NCBI RefSeq assembly: GCF_004798585.1
Contig: NZ_PPXQ01000004.1
Coordinates: 186,001-250,000, forward strand
Length of the DNA stretch: 64,000 bases
Source of the DNA: Massilia sp. Mn16-1_5
GTDB taxonomy: Bacteria > Pseudomonadota > Gammaproteobacteria > Burkholderiales > Burkholderiaceae_D
Direction: 5' to 3'
Shown here: piece after piece, positions 31,153 to 39,358 of the stretch
Layout: each line of letters opens with the position of its first letter
Position numbering within the stretch: position 1 is the stretch's first letter
Position numbers and translations under genes: made by a program
The notes under the pieces: model-generated
Databases searched by the model: none
The model's input: only the letters and a program-made list of their open reading frames with translations
Told to the model about the DNA's origin: nothing

Positions 31153-32280
31153 ATGAAGAAGACCCTGGTAGCGGCAGCGCTACTTTCCGCATCGAGCCTG
31201 GCATTGGCCCAGGAAGTCGTGAAGATCGGCCACTCGGCCGCCGTGACCGGTCCGGTCGCGTATTTCGGCAAGGACACCGAGAACGGCGCGCGCATGGCGA
31301 TCGAAGCCCTGAACGCGCGCGGCGTCAGCATCAAGGGCAAGAAGGTCCGCTTCGAACTGGTGGCCGAGGACGACGGCGGCGATCCGAAGCAGGCGACCAG
31401 CGTCGCCCAGAAGCTGGTCGATGCGCGCGTCAACGGCGTGGTCGGCCACGAAACCTCCGGCACCACGATTCCGGCCTCGAAGATCTATCACCAGGCCGGC
31501 ATCCCGCAGATTTCGCCTTCGAGCACCAGCCCGAAATACACCCAGCAAGGCTTCAATACGGCCTTCCGTGTGGTGGCCAACGACATCCAGCTCGGCCGCG
31601 CCCTCGGCCACTACGCCGTGAAGGACATGGGCGCAAAACGCGTCGCCGTGATCGACGACCGCACTGCCTACGGCCAGGGCCTGGCCACCGAATTCGGCAA
31701 GAGCCTGCAGCAGCAGGGCGCGCAGGTGGTGGCGCGCGAGTTCACGCATGACAAGGCAACCGACTTCAATGCGATTCTGACCAAGATCCGCGCGACCAAG
31801 CCGGACCTGGTCTTCTTCGGCGGCATGAGCGCCGTGGCCGGCCCGATGCTGCGCCAGATGAAGCAGCTCGGCCTGAACGTCAGGATGATGGGCGGCGACG
31901 GCATCTGCTCGGACGAGATCCACAAGCTCTCCGGCGGCGCCATGCTTGATAACCAGGTGTTCTGCGCCGAGGCGGGCGGTGTCGATGCGGCAGGCCGTGC
32001 AGGCCTGGATCGATTCCGTGCCGATTACAAGAAGCGTTTCGGCATCGACGTCCAGATCAACGCACCGTATGCCTACGACGCCGTGATGACGATGGCCGAA
32101 GCGATGAGCAAGGCCGGCTCGACGGCGCCGGCGCAGTACCTGCCGGTGCTGGCGAAAATCCAGTACAAGGGCGTCACGGGTCCGATCGCCTTCGACGCGC
32201 GTGGCGACATCCGCGACGGCACCATCACCCTCTACACCTTCAAGGGCGGGCGCCGCACGGTGCTGGCCGTCACCAAGTAA
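31153..32280 (+). CDS. Branched-chain amino acid ABC transporter substrate-binding protein (LivK-like)
   Basis: Periplasmic binding protein of 375 residues. The start is the ATG at 31153 with AGAGGA upstream; a signal peptide (1-20, LALAQ) follows. The mature protein begins VVKIGHSAAVTGPVAYFGKDTENGA, a classic LivJ/K opening, and has the conserved SSTSP ligand loop near residue 120 and TAYGQG near 175. It should bind Leu, Ile, Val or related amino acids. No permease or ATPase genes adjoin it, so it is an orphan binding protein here. Confidence 0.93.
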   Translation: MKKTLVAAALLSASSLALAQEVVKIGHSAAVTGPVAYFGKDTENGARMAIEALNARGVSIKGKKVRFELVAEDDGGDPKQATSVAQKLVDARVNGVVGHETSGTTIPASKIYHQAGIPQISPSSTSPKYTQQGFNTAFRVVANDIQLGRALGHYAVKDMGAKRVAVIDDRTAYGQGLATEFGKSLQQQGAQVVAREFTHDKATDFNAILTKIRATKPDLVFFGGMSAVAGPMLRQMKQLGLNVRMMGGDGICSDEIHKLSGGAMLDNQVFCAEAGGVDAAGRAGLDRFRADYKKRFGIDVQINAPYAYDAVMTMAEAMSKAGSTAPAQYLPVLAKIQYKGVTGPIAFDARGDIRDGTITLYTFKGGRRTVLAVTK

Positions 32281-32290
32281 TCACCGCATC

Positions 32291-33367
32291 TCACTGCGCC
32301 AAGGCATCGAGCAGCGCCAGGGCGATCCTGGCCTGCTCGGACTGCGCCATGTCCGTGTTGTTCAGCAGGACCACCGCGCGCCCATCCTCGGGCGCATAGG
32401 CCAGCAAGCTCTTGTAGCCGCCCATCACACCGCTTTCCCATGCCAGGGTGGCGTTCCCTACCTGCTTCACGCGTCCACCCAGCGCATACTCTTCCGGTGC
32501 ATGCTGCACGGACATCAGTTCGCGCCGCGAGGCGGCGCTCAGCAAACGTTCGCTGTAGACCAGGTCCGCAATCTTCACGAGGTCCTGCGCGCTGCTGTAG
32601 ACCGTGCCGGCAGCGGCGGCCATCGGCGGCGCGGCCGGCATCTTGCGCGCCGTCCGCTCGCTGCCGTAGGCCAGGGCCAGGCGCGGCGTGCCGGCCGGGT
32701 CCAGGCTGGCAAAGCCGGTCTGGCGTACGCCGGCCGGCTCGAGCACCAGGCGCACGACCGCACGCGTGAAGGGTTCTCCGGTGACGCGCTCGACGATGCC
32801 GGCAACGATCACCCAATTGGTCGACGAATAGTCGAAGCGCGTGCCCGGCGCGAAGAGTAGCGGCCCGCTGCCGAAGCGCAGGGCCGCTTCCCGGGCCGGG
32901 ATCATCAGGCGTTCGAGGCCGGGATCGCGCTTGAGCGCCAGCGTCAGCCCGCGCTCGATGCCGCTCGTGTTCGACAGAAGGTGGCGCAGGGTCACCGCGC
33001 GGCTGGCCGCAGGCAGTTCCGGCAGCCAGGTCGTAATCGGCTGGTCGAGGTCCAGCTTGCCCTGTTCGGCCAGGCGCAGCACCGTCACCGCCGTGATCCA
33101 CTTCGAGACCGAGCCGACCATGAAGGGCGTGTCCGCGGCGAAGGCGGCCGGCGTCTCGAATTGCGCCTGGCCCCAGGTCTTGACGACCGGCGCGTCGGCC
33201 CGGCTGGCCCGTACCAGCACCACGCCGTTATAGCCGGCCGGAACGTGGGTGTCGAGGATACTGGCCGTCGGCTTCCCGGGAGGCAGCCCGGCGCAGGCGG
33301 AGAGGGCGGCCAGCAGGGCGAGTGACAGGCAGCGACGGCGCAGCGGCGCGCAGGAAAGGCGGGACAT
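32291..33367 (-). CDS. Serine hydrolase, class C beta-lactamase family, lipoprotein
   Basis: Protein of 358 residues. The start at 33367 has GAGG six bases upstream; an ATG two codons earlier is possible. Signal peptide with lipobox LSAC places it as a lipoprotein. The nucleophile motif is SVSK (after FMVG, about residue 87). The second motif reads YSS rather than the YxN of true class C enzymes, and no KTG box is evident, so penicillin hydrolysis is doubtful; esterase or D-peptidase activity is more likely. It is convergent with the LivK-like gene. Confidence 0.88.
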   Translation of the reverse strand: MSRLSCAPLRRRCLSLALLAALSACAGLPPGKPTASILDTHVPAGYNGVVLVRASRADAPVVKTWGQAQFETPAAFAADTPFMVGSVSKWITAVTVLRLAEQGKLDLDQPITTWLPELPAASRAVTLRHLLSNTSGIERGLTLALKRDPGLERLMIPAREAALRFGSGPLLFAPGTRFDYSSTNWVIVAGIVERVTGEPFTRAVVRLVLEPAGVRQTGFASLDPAGTPRLALAYGSERTARKMPAAPPMAAAAGTVYSSAQDLVKIADLVYSERLLSAASRRELMSVQHAPEEYALGGRVKQVGNATLAWESGVMGGYKSLLAYAPEDGRAVVLLNNTDMAQSEQARIALALLDALAQ

Positions 33368-33572
33368 GGGCATCCTCAATGTTTTGGCAGGCAACAGAGT
33401 AGCGTAAATATCTTGCCAAGGCTGCAAGCTGCCGACGCCTGTTGCTGATTTGCAGCGTTTTCACGGTGCGCGTCCTTGACCCGCCGAAACGGGCCACAGT
33501 GGCGCTACACTGGCGGCAGCGCATGCGTCCAGCACGGACGGCAGGCGCCCACATCGCTGGAGGACAGGCAGG

Positions 33573-35672
33573 ATGAAGAAACAGCAGGCATCGATCGATG
33601 GACCGGCCTCCGCCAAGGCCGCGGAGGTCGATCCGGCGCAGCTGCAGAACCTGTGGACCCTGGTCGACAACCTGGACGCGCTGTTCTACGTGAAGGACCG
33701 GAAAGGGCGCTACCTGTTCGCGAACAAGGCGCTGGCCGCGGCCTTCGGCACCGATCCGGCCAGCGTGGTCGGCCAGACCGATGCGCCTTTCGTGGACGTG
33801 GCCGTCTCCGATATTGCCGCCACCGACCGCCAGGCACTCGACAGCGGCGAGAAGGTCGACGCCGAGGAAGTGGTGTGCATGCGCGATGGCAGCTGCCGCA
33901 GCTTTCGTACCGTGAAGATTCCCCTGTTCGATGCCCGCGGCCGCGTGCGCGGGCTGTGCGGCATCTCGACCGACGTCACCGACCAGCGCCGCGCCGTGGA
34001 CCAGCTCATCGAGCGCAACGACCTGCTCAACACCATCCTGTCGAACGTCGATGCCGCCATCTACCTGAAGGACCAGCAGGGCCGCTACATGTACGCGAAC
34101 GGCCCGGTGCTGGCCCTGTATGCGCGCGAGCTGCCCGACCTGATCGGGCGCACCGACCGCGAGCTGATGCCGCCCGAGATCGCCGCGCGGGTGGTCGAAT
34201 ATGATGCCCAGGTGTTCGCCGGCGAAGGGGACGAAGTGCGCGAGGAGACCATCATCGGCGCCGACGGCTGCAAGCACCATTTCCGGTCGCGCAAGGTAGC
34301 GCTGCAGCTGCCTGGACATCCGGTCTGCCTGATCGGGTTCTCGACCGAGATCACCGAGCTGCGCGGCCTGCGCACCCGGCTCGAGCACGAACGCATCACC
34401 GATTCGCTCACTGGCCTGGCCAACCGCGGCATGTTCGAGTCTTCGCTCGAGGAGCAGCTGGTGATGGCGGCGCTGCACGGCACCCGGCTGGCCGTCGTGA
34501 TCATCGACTTCGACGGCTTCAAGTACATCAACAACAATTACGGCCAGGGCATCGGCGACCAGCTGATCCAGCTGGTCGGCCAGCGCCTGCAGCAGTGCAA
34601 CGTGGCGCTGGGCAGCCTGGCGCGCCTGTCGGGCGACGAATTCGCCTTTACCCTGCCGCGCGCCGCCACGATCGAGGAAGTGGCGCGCCAGCTGGAGCAG
34701 ATTCGGGCCTTCCTGGCCCAGCCCTATACGCTGCTGCGCCAGCCCCTGCACCTGACCTTCAGCGCCGGCATCAGCCTGTCGAACGCCAGCCAGTACGGCG
34801 CGGCCGAGCTGCTCGGGCGCGCCGAGGCGGCCATGTACTCGGCCAAGGACAACGGGCGCGACCAGTACCGCTTCTATTCGCCCGAACTCGGGACCACGGT
34901 GGCGCGCCGGGTCGAACTCGAACGCGACCTGCGCGCCGCCATGGGTACGAGCGAATTCGCGCTGCATTACCAGCCGAAGATGCGGCGCGACGGCAGCATC
35001 GCCGGCTTCGAAGCCCTGATCCGCTGGAACCGGCCCGGCGTCGGCCTGGTCGCCCCCGATAACTTCATCCCGCTGGCCGAACAGCTGGGGCTCCTCCTGC
35101 ACCTGGGGCGCTGGGTGATCGAGCAGGCCTGCCGCCAGATCGCGGCCTGGCGCGACGCCGGCCTGGGTACGATCCCGATCGCGGTCAACCTCTCGACCAG
35201 CCAGCTGACCAGCGCCACGCTGCCCGACTATGTGTTCGACCTGATGCGCGAGCACGGCATCGATCCCGGCTGCCTGGAGATGGAGCTGACCGAATCGATG
35301 ATGATGTCCGATCCGGATCTGGCCATTGCCATTCTCAACCGCTTGCGCGATGGCGGCGTGGCGCTGTCGATCGACGATTTCGGCACCGGCTTCTCGTCGA
35401 TGTCCTACCTGCGCCAGCTGCCGGTGAACTACCTGAAGCTGGACCGCTCGTTCGTGCGCAACGTCGCCAGCGACACCAAGGACGCGGACCTGTGCGCCGG
35501 CATCATGGCCCTGGCTCACAAGCTCGACATGCACGTGGTGGCCGAGGGTGTCGAGACGCTCGAGCAGCACGAGAAGCTGGCCGCCTGCGATTGCGACCTG
35601 TTCCAGGGCTTCCTGTTCAGCCACCCGATGCCGGCGGCGATGGCGACCGAGTTCCTGCGGTCTCGCCACTGA
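33573..35672 (+). CDS. PAS-PAS-GGDEF-EAL cyclic di-GMP signalling protein
   Basis: Protein of 699 residues without transmembrane segments. Two PAS domains (about 18-135 and 145-265) sense a cytosolic signal. The GGDEF domain (about 270-430) has SGDEF at 353-357; the first Gly is Ser, a substitution tolerated in some active cyclases. The EAL domain (about 445-695) has EAL at 480-482, ELTES, IDDFGTGFSS and KLDRSFV, so all main phosphodiesterase residues look present. Probably a bifunctional or phosphodiesterase-dominant enzyme controlling biofilm or motility. Monocistronic. Confidence 0.95.
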   Translation: MKKQQASIDGPASAKAAEVDPAQLQNLWTLVDNLDALFYVKDRKGRYLFANKALAAAFGTDPASVVGQTDAPFVDVAVSDIAATDRQALDSGEKVDAEEVVCMRDGSCRSFRTVKIPLFDARGRVRGLCGISTDVTDQRRAVDQLIERNDLLNTILSNVDAAIYLKDQQGRYMYANGPVLALYARELPDLIGRTDRELMPPEIAARVVEYDAQVFAGEGDEVREETIIGADGCKHHFRSRKVALQLPGHPVCLIGFSTEITELRGLRTRLEHERITDSLTGLANRGMFESSLEEQLVMAALHGTRLAVVIIDFDGFKYINNNYGQGIGDQLIQLVGQRLQQCNVALGSLARLSGDEFAFTLPRAATIEEVARQLEQIRAFLAQPYTLLRQPLHLTFSAGISLSNASQYGAAELLGRAEAAMYSAKDNGRDQYRFYSPELGTTVARRVELERDLRAAMGTSEFALHYQPKMRRDGSIAGFEALIRWNRPGVGLVAPDNFIPLAEQLGLLLHLGRWVIEQACRQIAAWRDAGLGTIPIAVNLSTSQLTSATLPDYVFDLMREHGIDPGCLEMELTESMMMSDPDLAIAILNRLRDGGVALSIDDFGTGFSSMSYLRQLPVNYLKLDRSFVRNVASDTKDADLCAGIMALAHKLDMHVVAEGVETLEQHEKLAACDCDLFQGFLFSHPMPAAMATEFLRSRH

Positions 35673-35686
35673 GCGCCACTAGGCCG

Positions 35687-36196
35687 TCACCTTGGCTCCA
35701 GGAGCTGGTTGAGGAAGTCGACCGCTTCGACGGCGCCCATCTTCGCCGCCGCCTCGCGGATCGGCATGCCGGCCGCGTCCACCGACCGCGGGTCGGCGCC
35801 ATGCCCGATCAGCTGGCGCATCATCTCGACGCGGTTGAACATGGCCGCGATCGTCAAGGCGGTCTTGCCGTTCGGGCCGGCCGCATCGACCACCGCCCCG
35901 CGCTCCAGCAGCAGGGCCGCCACGGCGGCATCGCCCTTGAAGGCGGCGCCCGCGAGCGGAGTCTGGCCGGCGTCGTTCAGCAGTTCCGGATCGGCGCCGT
36001 GCTCGAGCAGCACGCGCGCCGTCTCCAGGTGGCCGTGGTAGCAGGCCAGCATCAAGAGGCTGTCCCCGCGCTCGTTGCGCAGGTTCGCGGGCAGGCCCTG
36101 GGCCAGCAGGTCGGCCAGCGGCGCGGTTTCGCCCGTGCGGGCATACTGGAACACCCTGCGGGCGAAGTCGAGGGTGTCGTCATCAAGTTGCATCAT
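35687..36196 (-). CDS. Ankyrin repeat protein
   Basis: Protein of 169 residues (168 if the second ATG, better spaced from GGAG, is used). Four ankyrin repeats run from about residue 40 to 150, with consensus pieces GDSLLMLACYHGHLETARVLLEHGADP, GQTPLAGAAFKGD and GKTALTIAAMFNR. No signal peptide, so cytosolic; likely a protein-protein adaptor. Its start lies seven bases after the end of the M23 peptidase gene on the same strand, so the two are probably co-transcribed. It is convergent with the GGDEF-EAL gene. Confidence 0.9.
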   Translation of the reverse strand: MMQLDDDTLDFARRVFQYARTGETAPLADLLAQGLPANLRNERGDSLLMLACYHGHLETARVLLEHGADPELLNDAGQTPLAGAAFKGDAAVAALLLERGAVVDAAGPNGKTALTIAAMFNRVEMMRQLIGHGADPRSVDAAGMPIREAAAKMGAVEAVDFLNQLLEPR

Positions 36197-36203
36197 ATCT
36201 CCT

Positions 36204-36740
36204 TCAACGCTGTGCAACGGCCCCTTGCGGCCGCAACATCGGATACGGATTGATCGCCCCATCCATCTCGTAGATCCCGTAATGGAGGTGCGGCGGCGTC
36301 CCCTTGGCATTGCCCGTCGTGCCGACGTAGCCGAGAATGGTCCCTGGCCGTACGCGCTGGCCCTTGTCGATATCGGCATAGCGGTCCAGGTGCGCATAAT
36401 AATGCCGCTGGCCGCCCGGCCCCAGGACCCAGACCACCTGTCCGCCGAGCCGGTTGGTCCCCACGCGCAGGACGATCCCTTCGGTCGCGGCCAGCACCGC
36501 CGTACCCCGTTTCGCGAAAATGTCGATGCCCTCGTGCCTGCGGCCTTCGCTGCGCGCGCCATGCCAGGTATCGCGCAACTGGCGCGGCGCGACGCCGCGC
36601 ACCGGCACCGGCAGCGAGGCCGGCACCGGCATCGCCGCCAGCCGCATCGCGTACAGCATCTGCTTGATGTACGGGCCGAGCAGCGCATAGCCGCCCAGCA
36701 GCAGGGCGGCGAGGAGGGCGCTGCGGATCAGGATACGCAT
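36204..36740 (-). CDS. M23 family metallopeptidase, membrane-anchored
   Basis: LytM-type peptidase of 178 residues. The start is the ATG at 36740 (MRILIRSALL), giving an N-terminal membrane segment (about 5-28); the frame continues upstream without support. Zinc-site motifs are present: HEGIDIFAKRGT, where the His and Asp are ligands, and HLHYGIYE (HxH). It should cleave peptidoglycan cross-links in the periplasm or serve as a divisome or cell-wall activator. The ankyrin gene follows seven bases later. Confidence 0.92.
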   Translation of the reverse strand: MRILIRSALLAALLLGGYALLGPYIKQMLYAMRLAAMPVPASLPVPVRGVAPRQLRDTWHGARSEGRRHEGIDIFAKRGTAVLAATEGIVLRVGTNRLGGQVVWVLGPGGQRHYYAHLDRYADIDKGQRVRPGTILGYVGTTGNAKGTPPHLHYGIYEMDGAINPYPMLRPQGAVAQR

Positions 36741-36849
36741 GGAGCCTCGGAGATCGGCGCGGACGCCGGACGTCACGATGCGAACGCCCGCAGCTCAAAC
36801 GGGACGTTCGCCGGAATACAGGCGCCCCTCGGGAGCGCGCTGCGCGGGT

Positions 36850-37242
36850 TTATTGTTCCTTGCCCATCACGTCCTGGTCCAGGCTGTGGCCGAGGCCACC
36901 CTGCGCGTTTCCGCTGCCTGATCCGCTCTGCTTGTTGCCGCTCTGGCTGCCGCCCTGGCGGCTTTGATTGTCCTGGCTGCCTTGCTGCCGGCCGCGATTC
37001 GAACGGGTGCCGCGGCCGAGGGCCGGCGTGGTGTCGCCGTCGTCGGCATCGTCAAGCTCCGCGGACTGGCGGTTGCCGGCGCGGTTGCCGCTGTCGGAGC
37101 TGGACGGCATGCCGATGCCGCCGTCGCGCGTGCCCGTGTTCAGGTTGCCCGTCGTGCCCGTGATGCCGGCGCTGCTCGTGCCCACGCCGGTCAGTTCATC
37201 GTAGTTGCGGCCCTTCGTGCCCTTGCCCTTGTTCTCTGCCAT
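36850..37242 (-). CDS. Low-complexity disordered protein, paralogue of the 49560 gene
   Basis: Protein of 130 residues, no signal peptide. Almost entirely Gly, Ser, Asn, Gln and charged residues, so intrinsically disordered. The N-terminus, KGTKGRNYDELTGVGTSSAG, aligns with KKDAKGRSWDQITKNGTGSA of the 112-residue protein at 49560: shared KGR, Asp, Thr, Gly-Thr and Ser-Ala spacing. No named family is recognised. Such hydrophilic disordered proteins may act in desiccation or stress tolerance (speculative). The start ATG at 37242 is preceded by GGAG (AGGAGGCAGCC). Confidence 0.75.
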   Translation of the reverse strand: MAENKGKGTKGRNYDELTGVGTSSAGITGTTGNLNTGTRDGGIGMPSSSDSGNRAGNRQSAELDDADDGDTTPALGRGTRSNRGRQQGSQDNQSRQGGSQSGNKQSGSGSGNAQGGLGHSLDQDVMGKEQ

Positions 37243-37472
37243 GGCTGCCTCCTGCTTGTCGGTGAATGGTTCCTTGATGGTAACCCCGCACTGTGGAGCG
37301 ACAATAGGCGCATGGGAGGGGGCCTTGTAGGAGGAGTCGGACGCGATCTCATCCTTATCATGGCGCGCACGATTGAGCGAAGCGGGCTTGCGTTGCGGTC
37401 CCCGGTGCTTTACTCGACCGCCTGGGCATTGCATACTGCTTGCTCTTATGACCATCTTTCCGGAGAAATTCG

Positions 37473-37829
37473 ATGTCGTACATGTTGCTGATCCACGAAG
37501 CCGTCGGCCAGCGCGCCACCCGCACGGAAGAGGAAGGGCGCGCGCTCTACGACCGCATGCTGCGCTTCGGCGACACGCTGCGCGAGGAGGGCGTGCTGCT
37601 GGGCGCGCAATCGCTGGCGCCGCAGAGCCGTGCGACCCGGGTGCAGGTGGCCGGCGGCAAGACCAGCGCCGTCGACGGCCCTTTTGCCGAGGCCAAGGAG
37701 ATGATTGGCGGCTTCTTTCACGTCGACGTCGCCACCCACGAGGAAGCCGTGGCCCTGGCCGCGCGCTGCCCGGCGGCCGAATGGGCGACGGTCGAGGTGC
37801 GGGCACTGGCACCCTGTTACGAGTCCTGA
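37473..37829 (+). CDS. DGPF/YCII family protein
   Basis: Protein of 118 residues with the DGPFAEAKEMIGGFF signature (about residue 68) of the YCII/DGPF family, a ferredoxin-like fold of unknown reaction. These proteins occur next to ECF42 sigma factors. GGAG precedes the ATG. It is separated from the second DGPF gene by 108 bases that hold a candidate ECF promoter, so it may or may not belong to the same transcript. Confidence 0.9.
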   Translation: MSYMLLIHEAVGQRATRTEEEGRALYDRMLRFGDTLREEGVLLGAQSLAPQSRATRVQVAGGKTSAVDGPFAEAKEMIGGFFHVDVATHEEAVALAARCPAAEWATVEVRALAPCYES

Positions 37830-37849
37830 ATAACTATTTTTGCGCGGCG

Positions 37850-37876
37850 TGTCGAATTCGGGCCGCCCCCTTCGTC
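37850..37876 (+). promoter_or_regulatory. Candidate ECF42-type promoter
   Basis: TGTCGA (37850-37855), 17-base spacer, CGTC (37873-37876), about 61 bases before the second DGPF gene. This fits the ECF42 consensus as I recall it (TGTCGA and CGWC). It would drive the DGPF-SRPBCC-VOC-sigma operon, so the sigma factor would autoregulate. Confidence 0.5.
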
Positions 37877-37937
37877 GTGTGCATGTAGACGGTAGAAACG
37901 CGGCAGGGGCCGCGTCCCGTTCCTCGAGGAGACCAGC

Positions 37938-38372
37938 ATGCGTTACATGATCATCGTCAAAGCCACCCCCGAGTCCGAAGCCGGCTGCATGCCGGGCGAA
38001 GACCTGCTCGCCGCCATGGCCGACTACCACGGCGAACTGGCCCGCGCCGGCGTCCTGCTCGACGCCAACGGCCTGCACCCGAGCAGCCAGGGCTGGCGCA
38101 TCCGCTACCAGGGCAAGGAGCGCAGCGTGATCGACGGCCCCTTCACGGAGTCGAAGGAAATGATCGCGGGCTATTCCATGATCAGCGTGCGCAGCCCGGA
38201 AGAGGCGCTCGAGTGGGCGCGCCGCTTCCCGAATCCGCGCGGCGAGGGGCTCGACGCGGAAATCGAGGTGCGCCGTGTCTTCGAGCTCGAGGACTTCCCG
38301 CAAACCGAGACCCTGGAACGCTTCCGCGAGCTGGAAGCCGGTTCCGTGGTCCAGCCGCAGTCCGCGGCCTGA
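37938..38372 (+). CDS. DGPF/YCII family protein
   Basis: Second DGPF protein, 144 residues, with IDGPFTESKEMIAGYS at about residue 65 and a longer C-terminus than its neighbour at 37473. The N-terminal MRYMIIVKATPESEAG is typical of the family. GAGGAG lies upstream of the ATG. It is the first gene after the candidate ECF42-like promoter and is followed 10 bases later by the SRPBCC gene. Confidence 0.92.
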   Translation: MRYMIIVKATPESEAGCMPGEDLLAAMADYHGELARAGVLLDANGLHPSSQGWRIRYQGKERSVIDGPFTESKEMIAGYSMISVRSPEEALEWARRFPNPRGEGLDAEIEVRRVFELEDFPQTETLERFRELEAGSVVQPQSAA

Positions 38373-38382
38373 GGAGCGGCCC

Positions 38383-38922
38383 ATGACGACCATCCTGTTG
38401 CTGCTTGCGACCCTGGCCGCGATTGCCGCGTTCGCGGCCTGGCGCCGTCCGGACACCTTCCGGATCGAGCGCAGCCTGCACATCGACGCGCCGCCGGAGC
38501 GGATCGAGGCCCTGATCGGCGACCTGCGCCGCTTCAATACCTGGAACCCATTCGCCAAGGGAAAATCCCTGACGCTGAGCTACAGCGGCCCGCAGCAGGG
38601 AGCCGGCGCCGCCTACGAATTCGCCGGACCCGGCGCTGCCGGGCGCGGTCGGCTGGCGATCGTCGATGCCGTGCCGGGCAAGGTGACGATGCAGCTGAGC
38701 ATGGCGGCGCCGATCCGCTGCGAGAACACCATCGAATTCCTGCTCGCGCCGGGTGTGCAGGGCACCGGAGTGACCTGGGTCATGTACGGACGCAGCTCCT
38801 TCGTCGCCAAACTCATGGGCTTGCTGTTCGATTCCGACCGCATGTGCGGCCGCGAGTTCGAAGCCGGGCTGGCGGCCCTCAAGGAGCAGGCCGAAGCGGC
38901 CTCTTCGGCCAAAGCGGCCTGA
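38383..38922 (+). CDS. SRPBCC family protein with N-terminal membrane anchor
   Basis: Protein of 179 residues. The ATG at 38383 follows a GAGGAG site; residues 3-18 form a hydrophobic anchor. From about 25 it matches the START/SRPBCC polyketide-cyclase-like fold (ERSLHIDAPPERIEALIGDLRRFNTWNPF). These domains bind hydrophobic ligands. It lies within the operon of DGPF, VOC and sigma factor genes, where such proteins are common partners. Confidence 0.88.
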   Translation: MTTILLLLATLAAIAAFAAWRRPDTFRIERSLHIDAPPERIEALIGDLRRFNTWNPFAKGKSLTLSYSGPQQGAGAAYEFAGPGAAGRGRLAIVDAVPGKVTMQLSMAAPIRCENTIEFLLAPGVQGTGVTWVMYGRSSFVAKLMGLLFDSDRMCGREFEAGLAALKEQAEAASSAKAA

Positions 38923-38947
38923 AACAACAACGGATAAGGATCACGCC

Positions 38948-39358
38948 ATGCACAAACAGATTTTCGTCAACCTGCCCGTCAAAGACCTGGCGCGCAGCCG
39001 CGCCTTCTTTTCCAGCCTCGGCTTCGGGTTCAATCCGCAGTTCAGCAACGAGGACGCGGCCTGCATGATCATCGGCGAGAACATCTTCGCCATGCTGCTG
39101 GTCGAGCGTTTCTTCGAGGGCTTTACCAGCAAGCCGATCGCCGACGCGCGCGAAGTGACCGAGGTGCTGACCTGCCTGTCCTGCGAGAGCAGGGAGGAAG
39201 TCGACGCCCTGGTGGCCAAGGCGCTGGCGGCGGGCGGCCGGGCGCCGAACCCGAAGCAGGACCACGGCTTCATGTACGGGCACGGCTTTGAGGACCTGGA
39301 CGGGCACGTGTGGGAGCTGTCGTGGATGGATCCCGCCGCGTTACCGCCTCACGCCTGA
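38948..39358 (+). CDS. VOC (glyoxalase/bleomycin resistance) family protein
   Basis: Protein of 136 residues with the VOC beta-alpha-beta-beta-beta pattern: FVNLPVKDLARSRAFFSSLGFG at the start and FEDLDGHVWELSWMD at the end, with the metal-ligand Glu and His positions. Reaction unknown. Its TGA overlaps the sigma factor ATG by one base (TGATG), so the two are translationally coupled. Confidence 0.92.
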   Translation: MHKQIFVNLPVKDLARSRAFFSSLGFGFNPQFSNEDAACMIIGENIFAMLLVERFFEGFTSKPIADAREVTEVLTCLSCESREEVDALVAKALAAGGRAPNPKQDHGFMYGHGFEDLDGHVWELSWMDPAALPPHA

